From Promethearchaeota archaeon (lineage in GTDB: Archaea > Asgardarchaeota > Lokiarchaeia > Sigyniarchaeales > SOKP01): 43,197 nt of DNA. The position numbers and the translations under genes were made by a program. Below the pieces are notes generated by a model that did no database searches, was not told the DNA's origin, and saw nothing but the letters and a program-made list of their open reading frames with translations. Location of the stretch: the NCBI GenBank assembly GCA_008080765.1, contig SHMU01000009.1, positions 1 to 43,197 on the forward strand, written 5' to 3'. Below, piece after piece: positions 22,693 to 32,693 of this stretch (within the stretch, counting starts at the first letter, position 1; every line of letters starts with the position of its first letter).

Positions 22693-24543
22693 CTATTCAG
22701 TAACAGATACACCTTTTTTCTCGAGATTTGTTAAAAGCTTTTTGGAGCGTGAATCTAAGGGATTCTCCTGTATATATAAAGAACTAAGAGCTGAGAGGTT
22801 TGATATTGACTCTGGGAGTGTCGTCAACTGATTACCCCATAATGATAGTTCTTTCAATGAGGAGAGATTCGATATGGACTCTGGGAGAGTTGTGAATTCA
22901 TTACTACTTAAACTAAGGTGAGTGAGCGATTTTAGGTTCGATATTGACTCTGGGAGTGTCGTTAATTTATTACCCTCTAAATATAGACTTTGGAGAGATT
23001 TTAGGTTTGATATTGACTCTGGGAGAGTTGTGAATTCATTACTACTTAAACTAAGGTGAATGAGCGATTTTAGGTTCGATATTGACTCTGGGAGTGTCGT
23101 TAATTTATTACCCTCTAAATATAGACTTTGGAGAGATTTTAGATTTGATATTGACTCTGGGAGAGTTTTTAACTTGTTCCATCTTAAATCCAGTGTTTGG
23201 AGTGATTTTAGTTCGGTTGTGGACTCTGGGAGAGTCGTGATCTTGTTGTTATTTAAACGTAGAATTTCAAGTGATTTTAAGTCGCCTATTGACTCTGGGA
23301 GAGTCTTCAATTGATTATACTCTAAATATAGTTTTTTCAGTGAGGAGAGGCTTGTTATGGACTCTGGGAGAGTTGTGAATTCATTCCCACTTAAAATGAG
23401 AGAAGCAAGCGATTTTAGATTTGATATTGACTCTGGGAGGGTCTTGAAGTTATTATTATCTAAATATAGTGTTTGGAGTGATTTTAGTTCGGTTGTGGAC
23501 TCTGGGAGAGTCGTGATCTTGTTGTTATTTAAACGTAGAATTTCAAGTGATTTTAAGTCGCCTATTGACTCTGGGAGAGTCTTCAATTGATTATACTCTA
23601 AATATAGTTTTTTCAGTGAGGAGAGGCTTGTTATGGACTCTGGGAGAGTTGTGAATTCGTTACTACTTAAACTAAGGTAATTGAGCGATTTTAGGTTCAA
23701 TATTGACTCTGGGAGAGTCGTGAAGTTATTATTACCAATATTAAGGTAAGTGAGCGATTTTAGGTTGGTCATGGACTCTGGGAGAGTCGTGAAGTTATTA
23801 TTACCAATATTAAGGTAAGTGAGCGATTTTGGGTTGGTTATAGACTCTGGGAGTGTCGTTAAATTATTCTCATATAAATCCAGTGTTTGAAGTGATTTTA
23901 AATTACCTATGGACTCTGGGAGTGTCGTTAAATTATTCTCATATAAATCCAGTGTTTGAAGTGATTTTAAATTACCTATGGATTCTGGGAGATTTTCAAT
24001 TTTTTTTTGACTTAGATTTAATCTATTATTTATTATGGGTATTTTTTCACCATGATATTCAAACCAGTTAACACCTATAGCTTCGAGCTCTTCTTTAGAC
24101 AGATAATTTATATAGGATTCCCCCAATAGAAACTCTATAACTGTAGAACATCCACTCGACAATCGTTTGGCAATTTCATCTTTAAGCACTCGTGTTGCTA
24201 TGGGATCTCCAGCATCCGACAATTGTTTTAACAATGGAAAGGCAAGACGCATTTCTAAGAGGCGTGTGTCATACTTATGCTCCGCCCATGCTTGCAGATT
24301 TGAACAATGCCCCCAAAACTCTGTTTCTGGATCGAGTAATTTTTTATTTTCTTCGTGTTCATGACTGTAAAGTTCGATTGCCTCATCAATGCTCTTAATA
24401 TGCTCATAGTTGTTCACCTTGTCTGTTTCAATATTGAAAAGCAGATACTTACATGTCATAAATTTTTGATCGGCAACATAAATAACTGTTTCCTCATCTT
24501 CCAACTTTACCGAGAGAAATTCATTGATTTTAAATTCCTTCAT
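22693..24543 (-). CDS. Leucine-rich-repeat protein with N-terminal WGHCSNLQAWAEH-type domain
   Basis: 616 aa; many 23-aa LPESIxNLKSLxxLxLxxNxLTT units; N-domain EFWGHCSNLQAWAEHKYDTRLLEMRLAFPLLKQLSDAGDPIA. Confidence 0.92.
   Translation of the reverse strand: MKEFKINEFLSVKLEDEETVIYVADQKFMTCKYLLFNIETDKVNNYEHIKSIDEAIELYSHEHEENKKLLDPETEFWGHCSNLQAWAEHKYDTRLLEMRLAFPLLKQLSDAGDPIATRVLKDEIAKRLSSGCSTVIEFLLGESYINYLSKEELEAIGVNWFEYHGEKIPIINNRLNLSQKKIENLPESIGNLKSLQTLDLYENNLTTLPESIGNLKSLQTLDLYENNLTTLPESITNPKSLTYLNIGNNNFTTLPESMTNLKSLTYLNIGNNNFTTLPESILNLKSLNYLSLSSNEFTTLPESITSLSSLKKLYLEYNQLKTLPESIGDLKSLEILRLNNNKITTLPESTTELKSLQTLYLDNNNFKTLPESISNLKSLASLILSGNEFTTLPESITSLSSLKKLYLEYNQLKTLPESIGDLKSLEILRLNNNKITTLPESTTELKSLQTLDLRWNKLKTLPESISNLKSLQSLYLEGNKLTTLPESISNLKSLIHLSLSSNEFTTLPESISNLKSLQSLYLEGNKLTTLPESISNLKSLTHLSLSSNEFTTLPESISNLSSLKELSLWGNQLTTLPESISNLSALSSLYIQENPLDSRSKKLLTNLEKKGVSVTE
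22760..24000 (-). repeat. Tandem 69-bp LRR-coding repeats, including exact internal duplications at 138- and 276-bp offsets
   Basis: GACTCTGGGAGAG/TGT motif recurs every 69 bp; about 185-nt block at 23195-23379 repeated at 23471-23655 (276 = 4x69). Confidence 0.9.
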
Positions 24544-24714
24544 TTCTGCCTACCTACTATTTTCATCTTTTAATATAGATTCTCTATAATATCATAAGAA
24601 GATGTTAATAAAAATATCTTTCTTTCGCTTATAAATTCCAGAATTTGGAGAGATGAATACGTTTTAAGAAATAATTGATAATCTCTCTCATTTCACATTT
24701 TTTTAATCAGCCTT

Positions 24715-25231
24715 TTTTCTTAAAAGTTCAAGATAGACATCACTTATTTTTCCCATTATTCCTAATCCTTTAAGCAAAGAAATAAGTTCAGATTTTTGTT
24801 TTTCAGACCAATTCATAAGTTCCATTGCTATCATGTCAGCAGTCTCATCTATATACTCGCTTGGGATTAGGTGAGCCCCATAAATACGAAACTTCTGGAT
24901 AAGAGACTTGCATTTCCTTTATTAAAAAAGCTAACTGAATCAGGAAATCCCATTGCAAAAAAATCGTAATTGCCAGTGCGGAGCGTTTCAAGAGCCATTT
25001 CACGGCAATATTATAGTTATTTTTTCCGTGCGGAGCTAATGTGCGGCGAGTTCTTGGGCTTATGTAGGATTCAAGCCACGTATATAATTCCTTCACAGAT
25101 ACATGGCTCATTCCCAAAAACTTTTTCTAAAAAACGGACTTTCTTGGACATTGTCAAGGCAGCAAGCTGAACCTCTTTGCATAATTGCTTGGCTTCCCTC
25201 TATAAGCTTATGAAAGAATGTTATATTCATT
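24715..25231 (-). pseudogene. Multi-frameshifted remnant of an unknown ORF
   Basis: Coherent peptides in alternating frames: EAKQLCKEVQLAALTMSKKVRFLEKVFGNEPCICEGIIYVA / ESYISPRTRRTLAPHGKNNYNIAVKWLLK / ALETLRTGNYDFFAMGFPDSVSFFNKGNASLLSRSFVFMGLT / LIPSEYIDETADMIAMELMNWSEKQKSELISLLKGLGIMGKISDVYLELLRKKAD*. Confidence 0.65.
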
Positions 25232-25235
25232 TTTA

Positions 25236-25604
25236 TCACTTTTTCTGTTCACTTTTGAAGTTGAATAGGTAAGGAAAAAAAGAATATATAGATGTTAGAT
25301 CTAAATTATTCACGATCTTAATTCCTAATTCTGTTTCTTGCTCCGATAAATCTAATTGAATTCTTTTTTTTCCACATATTTCAATAAATTCCCAGAGATT
25401 GAGATTAGCCAATTTAGCTGCATTGCCTAAGGATACTTTACCTTTTCTATATTTATCTAGAGCGGTTTCAATTTTGAAATTATGAATAGATTTTGATAAT
25501 AAATGGCGAATTACTGTATTTTTATCCATTTTTAAAATTTCTTGCAATTATTCAATATCCTCATTCATTTCAGATGGGATTATTATTGACATTCTTTTGC
25601 TCAT
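25236..25604 (-). pseudogene. UPF0175-like (putative antitoxin) ORF interrupted by an in-frame TAA at 25548-25550
   Basis: MSKRMSIIIPSEMNEDIE*LQEILKMDKNTVIRHLL...ALDKYRKGKVSLGNAAKLANLNLWEFIEICGKKRI resembles UPF0175 (YRxGKVSLGxAAxLAGLxxWEF). Confidence 0.65.
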
Positions 25605-25802
25605 ATTAATTTTCCTCAGATAAAATGATTAAGCAGTGAAAAATAGAGCGATTTCATTTTAATTTAATTATATTATAAAACAAGTAAGGTTATTATATCT
25701 TAAAACAATGATCATATAATAATCATTAATATCTCAGAATTACTATGATTTCTTTCTTAGAGAGCTAAAAATTTAAAAAATTATTCAAAATTATACTATA
25801 AG

Positions 25803-26615
25803 ATGTTTAAGCGCAAAATCGAAATTACTCGTATTAAGAAGCACGACAAAACCAAGCTGATTGATGAGGTGTTAATCGAACAATCGGTAAATATTTTCAT
25901 TAATTCTGAACCTATTGTAGATATTATTTGTTTGCCAAAAGATTTGAGAGAGTTGGCAATCGGATTTCTCTATTCCGTGGGCATCATTGATTCTTTTGAG
26001 GAAATTAAGTCAATAGAAGTGGATGAGATCGAATATAATATTTATGTGGATTTACAAGAGGCGAAAGGGTTCAATTCTGAGAATTTAAAAATCAATTCTG
26101 TTAGCCGTGTGATAGACACCACCTGCGGCATTACATCTCCATGGCGAGATACGATTAAAAAGGTCTTAGATGAGAAGAATGTCTCTGAACAAATACTCAA
26201 TAAAAACCCCCTCCTTAACGCAGATCAAATTTATACTGCGATTAAGCAGATGCAAACAAGCACGTCATTGTATCGGGAGACTGGAGGGTGTCACGGAGCT
26301 GCAATTTATGATTTTAATACTAAGTCATTAAGTTTGAAGGAAGACATTGGACGCCATAATGCAATTGACAAAGTATTAGGAGATTTACTTCAGAAGAATC
26401 ATAATTTTCAAGAAGTACTCCTTACATCAACGGGAAGATTAACGGGTGATTCTGTTTTAAAAGCAATTAGAGCCCAAATTCCCATAGTCGCATCGGTATC
26501 CGCAGCAATAGAATCGGGGATTCGATTAGCATTTGCGTATGGGATTACATTAATTGGTTTTGTGCGAGGCGCTCGAATGAATATCTATACACATCCAGAA
26601 CGCATACAAATCTAA
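25803..26615 (+). CDS. fdhD: Formate dehydrogenase accessory sulfurtransferase FdhD
   Basis: TTCGI, ETGGCHGAAIYD, EDIGRHNAIDKVLG, TSTGRLTGDSVLKA motifs. Confidence 0.92.
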   Translation: MFKRKIEITRIKKHDKTKLIDEVLIEQSVNIFINSEPIVDIICLPKDLRELAIGFLYSVGIIDSFEEIKSIEVDEIEYNIYVDLQEAKGFNSENLKINSVSRVIDTTCGITSPWRDTIKKVLDEKNVSEQILNKNPLLNADQIYTAIKQMQTSTSLYRETGGCHGAAIYDFNTKSLSLKEDIGRHNAIDKVLGDLLQKNHNFQEVLLTSTGRLTGDSVLKAIRAQIPIVASVSAAIESGIRLAFAYGITLIGFVRGARMNIYTHPERIQI

Positions 26616-26636
26616 GGTAAAAAATAAGATGTTGAA

Positions 26637-27566
26637 TTAAATTTCAAATAAGTCGGTGGATAAGTATCTTTCACCCGTATCGGGTAGAATTATAACCAAA
26701 TTCTCTCCCTTTTGGAGTTCTTTTGCTGCTACATTTAATCCTGCCCAAGTAGCAGCTCCCGCAGATATCCCTACAAAAATCCCTTCCATTCGTGCGAGCT
26801 TACGAGAAGTTTTTTTCGCATCTTCATAGCTCACTTGAATGATCTTGTCGTATATGTCCGTATTTAAGACTTCGGGGATGAAGCCTGCTCCCATGCCTTG
26901 GATTTTATGGGGTTTAGGAATTCCACCGGAGAGTACTGGAGAGGCTTTAGGCTCAAGAGCATATATCTTAATATTATGACCGCATTTTTGTTTTAATACC
27001 TCTCCTACGCCCGTTATGGTGCCTCCCGTTCCAACCGCCGCAACAAGACCATTCACTTTCCCTTCTAAATCGTTATAAATTTCTAATGCTGTAGTTTTTC
27101 TGTGAATTTCAGGATTTGCCGGATTTTGAAACTGCTGGGGAATGTATATGCGGGAGTTCTCTTGGGACAGCTGTTCTGCTTTTTTGATGGCAGCGTTCAT
27201 CCCCTTCTCTGCGGGAGTTAAAATTATCTCTGCCCCAAGTGCTTTCAAGATCTTCCTTCGCTCTATGGTGACACTCTCTGGCATAATTAAAATACATTGA
27301 TACCCTTTGACAGCACAAACTAAAGCCAACCCGATTCCTGTATTCCCGGAGGTTGGTTCTACAATGATAGATTTTTCATCAATATGTCCTTTTTTTTCTG
27401 CCCTTTCCATCATCGCCATCGCAACGCGATCTTTCACGCTTGCCATCGGATTGAATGCTTCCATTTTTACAAACACATTGGGTCGCACATTCTCAGCAAT
27501 TCTATTTAATTTGACCATTGGGGTATTCCCAATTGTCTCAATAATCGTATTATAAATTTTTCCCAT
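26637..27566 (-). CDS. cysK: Cysteine synthase A
   Basis: NPMASVKDRVAMAMMERAE (PLP Lys), EPTSGNTGIGLA, VGTGGTITGVGEVLK, GISAGAA. Confidence 0.95.
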   Translation of the reverse strand: MGKIYNTIIETIGNTPMVKLNRIAENVRPNVFVKMEAFNPMASVKDRVAMAMMERAEKKGHIDEKSIIVEPTSGNTGIGLALVCAVKGYQCILIMPESVTIERRKILKALGAEIILTPAEKGMNAAIKKAEQLSQENSRIYIPQQFQNPANPEIHRKTTALEIYNDLEGKVNGLVAAVGTGGTITGVGEVLKQKCGHNIKIYALEPKASPVLSGGIPKPHKIQGMGAGFIPEVLNTDIYDKIIQVSYEDAKKTSRKLARMEGIFVGISAGAATWAGLNVAAKELQKGENLVIILPDTGERYLSTDLFEI

Positions 27567-27741
27567 GATTAATAACCAAGAATATTAGTTTTATCAGTAT
27601 TTTAAATTGTCTTCTACTATTTATTCAATTAGCTTATAGGTCAAAAACTTTGAACACTTTTTAAGGTGGATGGTTTAATGGTAAATCCAAAAGATCTTTT
27701 GATAGCTTTTCTTAAGCGGAAATTATTAGCGAATATTTCAA

Positions 27742-28566
27742 TCAAGTGTTTCTTTCCTCATTAGATTTAGATTCTTCAGAGTGCAAAATATATTCCTCTA
27801 ATCGTTTTAATCTTTTTTCAAAATTAGCCAGAGAGATTGAATAGGGGTCAGGCAAATCACCGTGAGAAAGATCCACCTTATGAATTTTTTCACCCTCTCG
27901 TGAAATAATTTTTCCCGGGACTCCTACGACCACAGAATTTGCCGGAACATCCTCAATAACTACGGAATTAGCGCCAATCTTTACGTTATCATTTATTTTA
28001 ATTGCTCCTAATAATTTTGCACCAGTTCCAACCACTACATTATTTCCTAATGTGGGATGACGCTTTACAGGCTTATTAGTAGTTCCTCCCAGCACTACAC
28101 CTTGATATAAGGTGACATTATCTCCAATTTCGGAAGTCTCTCCAATAACAACACCGCCTCCATGATCGATAAAAAATTCCGAACCGATTTTTGCCCCCGG
28201 ATGTATTTCAATACCCGTAATTTGGCGTGCGATTTCTGAAAGATAGCGGGGGATAAAAGGCATCTTAATAACCCAAAAGAAGTGTGCGATCCGATATAGC
28301 AATACAGCTTTAATTCCCGGATAACTGGTGAGCACTTCTAAAATGCTATGAGCAGCAGGATCTTTTTTAAAAGCAGAATTGACATCAGAAATAAAAAAAT
28401 TCAAGATTTTTTGTAAGGTATCATCAAGTACATCTCTTTGAATATCTTCTATATTGAAATCTATGGTTGAGATGCACTCAACGCAATAATTATGTTGTTC
28501 TTCCGATTCCGAACCAATTTTTTTTCCACAATTTAAACATTTTAAAAAATCTTTCAAAAAATTCAC
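27742..28566 (-). CDS. cysE: Serine O-acetyltransferase with N-terminal zinc-ribbon-like extension
   Basis: Hexapeptide fold [40 protein letters not shown]-terminal [22 protein letters not shown]. Confidence 0.9.
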   Translation of the reverse strand: MNFLKDFLKCLNCGKKIGSESEEQHNYCVECISTIDFNIEDIQRDVLDDTLQKILNFFISDVNSAFKKDPAAHSILEVLTSYPGIKAVLLYRIAHFFWVIKMPFIPRYLSEIARQITGIEIHPGAKIGSEFFIDHGGGVVIGETSEIGDNVTLYQGVVLGGTTNKPVKRHPTLGNNVVVGTGAKLLGAIKINDNVKIGANSVVIEDVPANSVVVGVPGKIISREGEKIHKVDLSHGDLPDPYSISLANFEKRLKRLEEYILHSEESKSNEERNT

Positions 28567-28989
28567 CTTTAAATCCTTCTCTGGTAAAAAGAAAAAAAGC
28601 TGTAATAAAAATTTATCTGCAATAATTTCATAGATATACGTATAAATTGAGTATAAGTTCTAAGATTACTAGCAATGGAATTCTAATCTATTAATATGAG
28701 TACTTAAAGAGAAATTAAAGGATAGTGTATTTTCTCCTATTACCAAGCATATTGCATTACTATCTTCTGCCTAATAAAAGTAATATGTTTATTAAATCAG
28801 CTTTTAATTTTTAAAAAAAGCTATAGAAATCTCAATAAAGAAATTGCTTGAACACAAATTACTTAAAGATAGAAACTACAATCAATAAGTCAGATGAATA
28901 ATTTAATTATTTAATAGAATAATAATTATAAAAAGCAATAATACTCTTTCATATGATATAGAAATTGAATAATTTCTAGGTAGATATCC

Positions 28990-29487
28990 ATGATTAGGAA
29001 TATATTTATTATAAAAAACGGGCTTGCCTTAGTAAAGCTTCATTTTGGCGAATGTCATTCCTTAAAACAAGTTGATAACCTAATTGCAGCATTTATTAGT
29101 AGTTTAGATTCTTATTCTAAAAAGGCAATGGGAGCTTCAATAAAAAATATAACACTTGGGAATTATATATTTTATTTAATGAAAGATGATCTTAGATCTA
29201 ATTTACTCTATGTGTGTATTTTGGATAATAATGATAGTGATGCTGATGTTCAATTTAAGATGGAAAAAATCGCAGAGCTATTTTATAATGAATTTGCTTC
29301 GGTAATTGAAAATTTTAATGGAGAAATAAGTAGATTTGGAGCTTTTAAAAAAAAATTACTTGAGATGAATTTAGCTAAAAAAAATTGTGGCGGACGGCCC
29401 GAATGTGAGGGATGTCCAAATAGCTCTCGGGTTCCGGGCTTTTTAAATTTCTTCAAAAAGAGAGGCAGAATTTTCTCAAAAGAATAA
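28990..29487 (+). CDS. Longin-like domain protein with Cys-rich C-terminal motif
   Basis: IRNIFIIKNGLALVKLHFGECHSL...FIS..SYSKKAMGASIKNITLGNYIFYL...LLYVCILDN..., tail NCGGRPECEGCPNSS. Confidence 0.6.
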   Translation: MIRNIFIIKNGLALVKLHFGECHSLKQVDNLIAAFISSLDSYSKKAMGASIKNITLGNYIFYLMKDDLRSNLLYVCILDNNDSDADVQFKMEKIAELFYNEFASVIENFNGEISRFGAFKKKLLEMNLAKKNCGGRPECEGCPNSSRVPGFLNFFKKRGRIFSKE

Positions 29488-29908
29488 AACTATTTATTGA
29501 AAGAAAAGAATAAAAGAAGGAAATATATCAAAAAACTTGCTAATATTTAACCTATCGTGTTCCTTTGAGGTTCACCTTACTTAAAAGGAGAATATTCTTT
29601 TACTTAGAAGAGATGAGACTGATTTTTTAGCTCACTCCGTTCTTTGAAAATTAATATCTTCTCCAATAAATTTAAAAACATGCTTAAAACACACTATAAA
29701 GTTAAAAGTTAAGATAAGTTAAGTTTTAATACAACAAAACATTTGAGGAGAACTTGAGAATCAAATGAAAAAAGTAATGTATTTTTTGAATAAAAAGGAT
29801 TTGTAATTCTCATAAAAAAAAAATAGATTTCCATAACACTGATTCTTGTATAGAATGAAAATAAAAAACTCTAATAAAAATTATAGAATTTGGTTAAGGT
29901 GTTAAAAA

Positions 29909-30838
29909 ATGAAAACTAATATGCAAAATAATATCTTGTCAGAAATACCTGCCTCCAATAATGACGTGTCCGATCATATTAGCTTAGATCAAGCTATCCT
30001 TATGAGGGATGTTTCCGATAGCAGTGAAGCGTTATTAAATACGGTCGAAAATGAAAAAAATAAATTTTATAATCTCCCAAGATATTATGATCTGGCATTT
30101 GAGAGAAATATAGAAAGGGATATAGTCTTTTTCCAAAAGTGCTTTCAAATGTATTGTGATGGAGATGTCAAGCGCATTCTTGAGGTTGCATGCGGGACGG
30201 GAATGTTTTTGGAATATTTGCCTCATTATGGGTATCAAACAGTGGGATTTGATTTAAGTGAGGCTATGGTAATGTATACTAAAAAGCGATTGCATCTTGC
30301 TGGTCTAAACAAACATCAGGCAAAGGTTGTGTTAGGAGATATGAAAGATAAGGTGTTTAAAAAGAAATTCGATGCGGCTTTTGTCTGTGTTAATAGTTTA
30401 GGTTATCTTACTCGCGATGCTGATATCTGTGATCATTTTAAAACGATGGTTAAAAATCTAAGAAAAGGAGGTATCTATATTGTTGAAATTAGTTGTAAAT
30501 GTGAAAATCTGTTAAACGAAAAAAGGGTTGATGAGACATGGCATGTCTCTAAAGAACATATTGATTTACAATTAAAGTGGAGACCTTTTCTCTATGATTT
30601 AAAGCATCGATTACGATTTATTGATTTCGAAATGCAGGTAAATGATGATCAGATGATAATTGAGATTAAAGAAGTTCATAAGCTTCGCTTGTGGCTATTT
30701 GAAGAGTTTAAGCAATTTACATCGAGTAATGGATTTACAATTGTTGGAATTTATAATCAAAATTATGAAGAAATCTCCCTTTCAATGCCAATTACGGGCG
30801 AACTAGGTGTATTGTTTTTTGTTTTAAAAAATGATTAA
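29909..30838 (+). CDS. Class I SAM-dependent methyltransferase
   Basis: RILEVACGTGMFLEYLPHYGYQTVGFDLSEAMV motif I and downstream acidic loop. Confidence 0.88.
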   Translation: MKTNMQNNILSEIPASNNDVSDHISLDQAILMRDVSDSSEALLNTVENEKNKFYNLPRYYDLAFERNIERDIVFFQKCFQMYCDGDVKRILEVACGTGMFLEYLPHYGYQTVGFDLSEAMVMYTKKRLHLAGLNKHQAKVVLGDMKDKVFKKKFDAAFVCVNSLGYLTRDADICDHFKTMVKNLRKGGIYIVEISCKCENLLNEKRVDETWHVSKEHIDLQLKWRPFLYDLKHRLRFIDFEMQVNDDQMIIEIKEVHKLRLWLFEEFKQFTSSNGFTIVGIYNQNYEEISLSMPITGELGVLFFVLKND

Positions 30839-31153
30839 TAATCGTAGAAAAAAACCATAGTATAAAAGAGAAATATTTGACCCCCTCTTCTTTCTTTTCA
30901 GCTATGATATGGATAAAAAATTAGTAATCTTGTTTTTTTATACTTATCTTTATTTTTTTAACAATCTCATTCCTGTTTTTTATTCTATTAAAGTTCCTCA
31001 AGAAGAGATAAAAATCAAGCAATAAAAGAAAATTCTTAAGTATAAAAAATCTCAAAAAATAGAAAAAGCATTAAATATTGATAAGCTATGGTGTTATTCT
31101 AGGAAAAAATTATCACAAATAGAATAGAAGAAAAATAAAATGAAAAAAACATT

Positions 31154-32302
31154 TTAGTAAGAACCAAACTCTTGAATACCCTTAAATAATGCAATGATAT
31201 TTTCGGGTTTTTGATCTAATAACCAATTAGTAGGACCAGGAATATATCTTCCATTCTTTCCAAGAGTCTGAATTTTGTGTTTGATATCTTTTCGTACCTC
31301 ATTGGGTGTGCCGTTTACTAATAAATCAGAATCATCAACAGTTCCAAGTAAAGTTATCTCAGGAAATTTATTTCGATATAACTCTAAATTATTCAGATGT
31401 GGTTGTAAAGAATCTATTCCATCTATCCCCAATTCAACGAAGTCAGGAAATAATTCTTCGATAGCGCCGCAACAATGTAAAAGAAATTTAATACCCGCAT
31501 CATGGACCATATCTACATATTTCTTTAAAATTGGTTTGAAAAACTTTTGCCATTGTCTCAATGGGAGTTGTAGCCCATTATTATGTCCAATATCATTGCC
31601 AATCATAATGACATCAGGTTTAGTTTTTAACAATAATTCAAGCGATTTTTGTTGGATATTCTCCCAGAGAAAATTTATATGTTTCTCTAAGAATCTTGGA
31701 TCTTTTCGTGCTAATTTTGCAAAATTTAAATAACCAATACTCAGCACGCACTTTTCAAAAGGACCATTGATACCTGAAGCGACGACTATATCATATTTTT
31801 TCATCTTTCTACGATTTTTTGATAATATTCGAAATCGTGATTTATCTGGCTTTTGATCCTCTATTCGTTCCCAAAAAGCTTCTATCTTTTCTTTTGTAGT
31901 CAAAGAAGGACCCATATACCAATATGATGGAATACCATCATCACTTACTATAAATTTATAAATCTGTCCGCCATAACTTATAAGCTCATCGGGATTTTCT
32001 CCTCTTTCAAGCTGGACGGGTTCTACAACTTCCCAGCATAAATCGATTTTCGCATCTAATCCTCCCTCATATATATCAGGAGATGAGAATTTTGCCAATA
32101 AAGGTTGAGTATTGAGGAATCGTGGGGAAAGATCATCATTCAAAAAATGTTCAATATCTTTCTCTGTTAGGGCATATGGAGAGTCCATAAAAAGATCAAT
32201 AAATTTAAAATCAGCTCCTAAACATATACTTGGCACGCGGTCCGGAATTTCTCCTTCTAAAACCATATTTATTCTTTCAAAAGCACTCAGACTGTTTTCC
32301 AT
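31154..32302 (-). CDS. Uroporphyrinogen decarboxylase (URO-D) family protein, MtaA/MtbA/CmuA-like methyltransferase candidate
   Basis: FERINMVLEGEIPDRVPSICLGADF N-term; GIKFLLHCCGAIEELFPDFVELGIDGIDSLQP; LLGTVDDSDLL. Confidence 0.85.
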   Translation of the reverse strand: MENSLSAFERINMVLEGEIPDRVPSICLGADFKFIDLFMDSPYALTEKDIEHFLNDDLSPRFLNTQPLLAKFSSPDIYEGGLDAKIDLCWEVVEPVQLERGENPDELISYGGQIYKFIVSDDGIPSYWYMGPSLTTKEKIEAFWERIEDQKPDKSRFRILSKNRRKMKKYDIVVASGINGPFEKCVLSIGYLNFAKLARKDPRFLEKHINFLWENIQQKSLELLLKTKPDVIMIGNDIGHNNGLQLPLRQWQKFFKPILKKYVDMVHDAGIKFLLHCCGAIEELFPDFVELGIDGIDSLQPHLNNLELYRNKFPEITLLGTVDDSDLLVNGTPNEVRKDIKHKIQTLGKNGRYIPGPTNWLLDQKPENIIALFKGIQEFGSY

Positions 32303-32659
32303 TCAGAATACACTCCCAATTTTTCCTAAAATTGCTAAAATGTTGTCGTTTTTAATTTGAATAATTCCTTCAGAGAGTCCCTTAAGAATACTAGTTACAT
32401 CAGCCAAAAGATAATCGGATGGTATCGTGATATACATATTGGTGGGAATACGGTTAATATCCTCAACTTTTCTAATTTCTTCCAAGATTTCAATTTTAAA
32501 ATCTCCGTTTTCAATAGCTACCAAGAATGCAGGAGGAGCATCAGTAATAAGAAATAAAATCCTTGCATCAGGTATTTCTCTCTTAAGAATTCCAAATTTT
32601 TTAAGAACCCATAAACCTGAATAAATAATTGCTGGAAACCCTGTATATAAAGAATTCAT
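32303..32659 (-). CDS. Small SCP2-like (sterol carrier/lipid-binding fold) protein
   Basis: 118 aa; FLVAIENGDFKIEILEEI...MYITIPSDYLLADVTSILKGLSEGIIQIKNDNILAILGKIGSVF matches SCP2 C-terminal pattern; stop abuts the start of the URO-D gene. Confidence 0.5.
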   Translation of the reverse strand: MNSLYTGFPAIIYSGLWVLKKFGILKREIPDARILFLITDAPPAFLVAIENGDFKIEILEEIRKVEDINRIPTNMYITIPSDYLLADVTSILKGLSEGIIQIKNDNILAILGKIGSVF

Positions 32660-32693
32660 TTTTAATATCTAATTTTGTTTCTAAAATTTTATT

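Noticed and set aside
23060-23590. Plus-strand ORFs (84 and 77 aa) with DSGRVV repeats
   Set aside because: Antisense shadow ORFs of the LRR gene
22760-24000. Regularly spaced 69-bp repeats resembling a CRISPR-like array
   Set aside because: Period equals one 23-aa LRR and the minus strand is a continuous 616-aa ORF; no unique spacers
29909-30838. SAM methyltransferase as part of the corrinoid cluster
   Set aside because: Nearby but separated by about 300 bp AT-rich DNA and opposite orientation to the first URO-D gene; no functional link visible
31275-31733. 152-aa plus-strand ORF
   Set aside because: Entirely antisense to the well-supported URO-D gene; low-complexity, no motif
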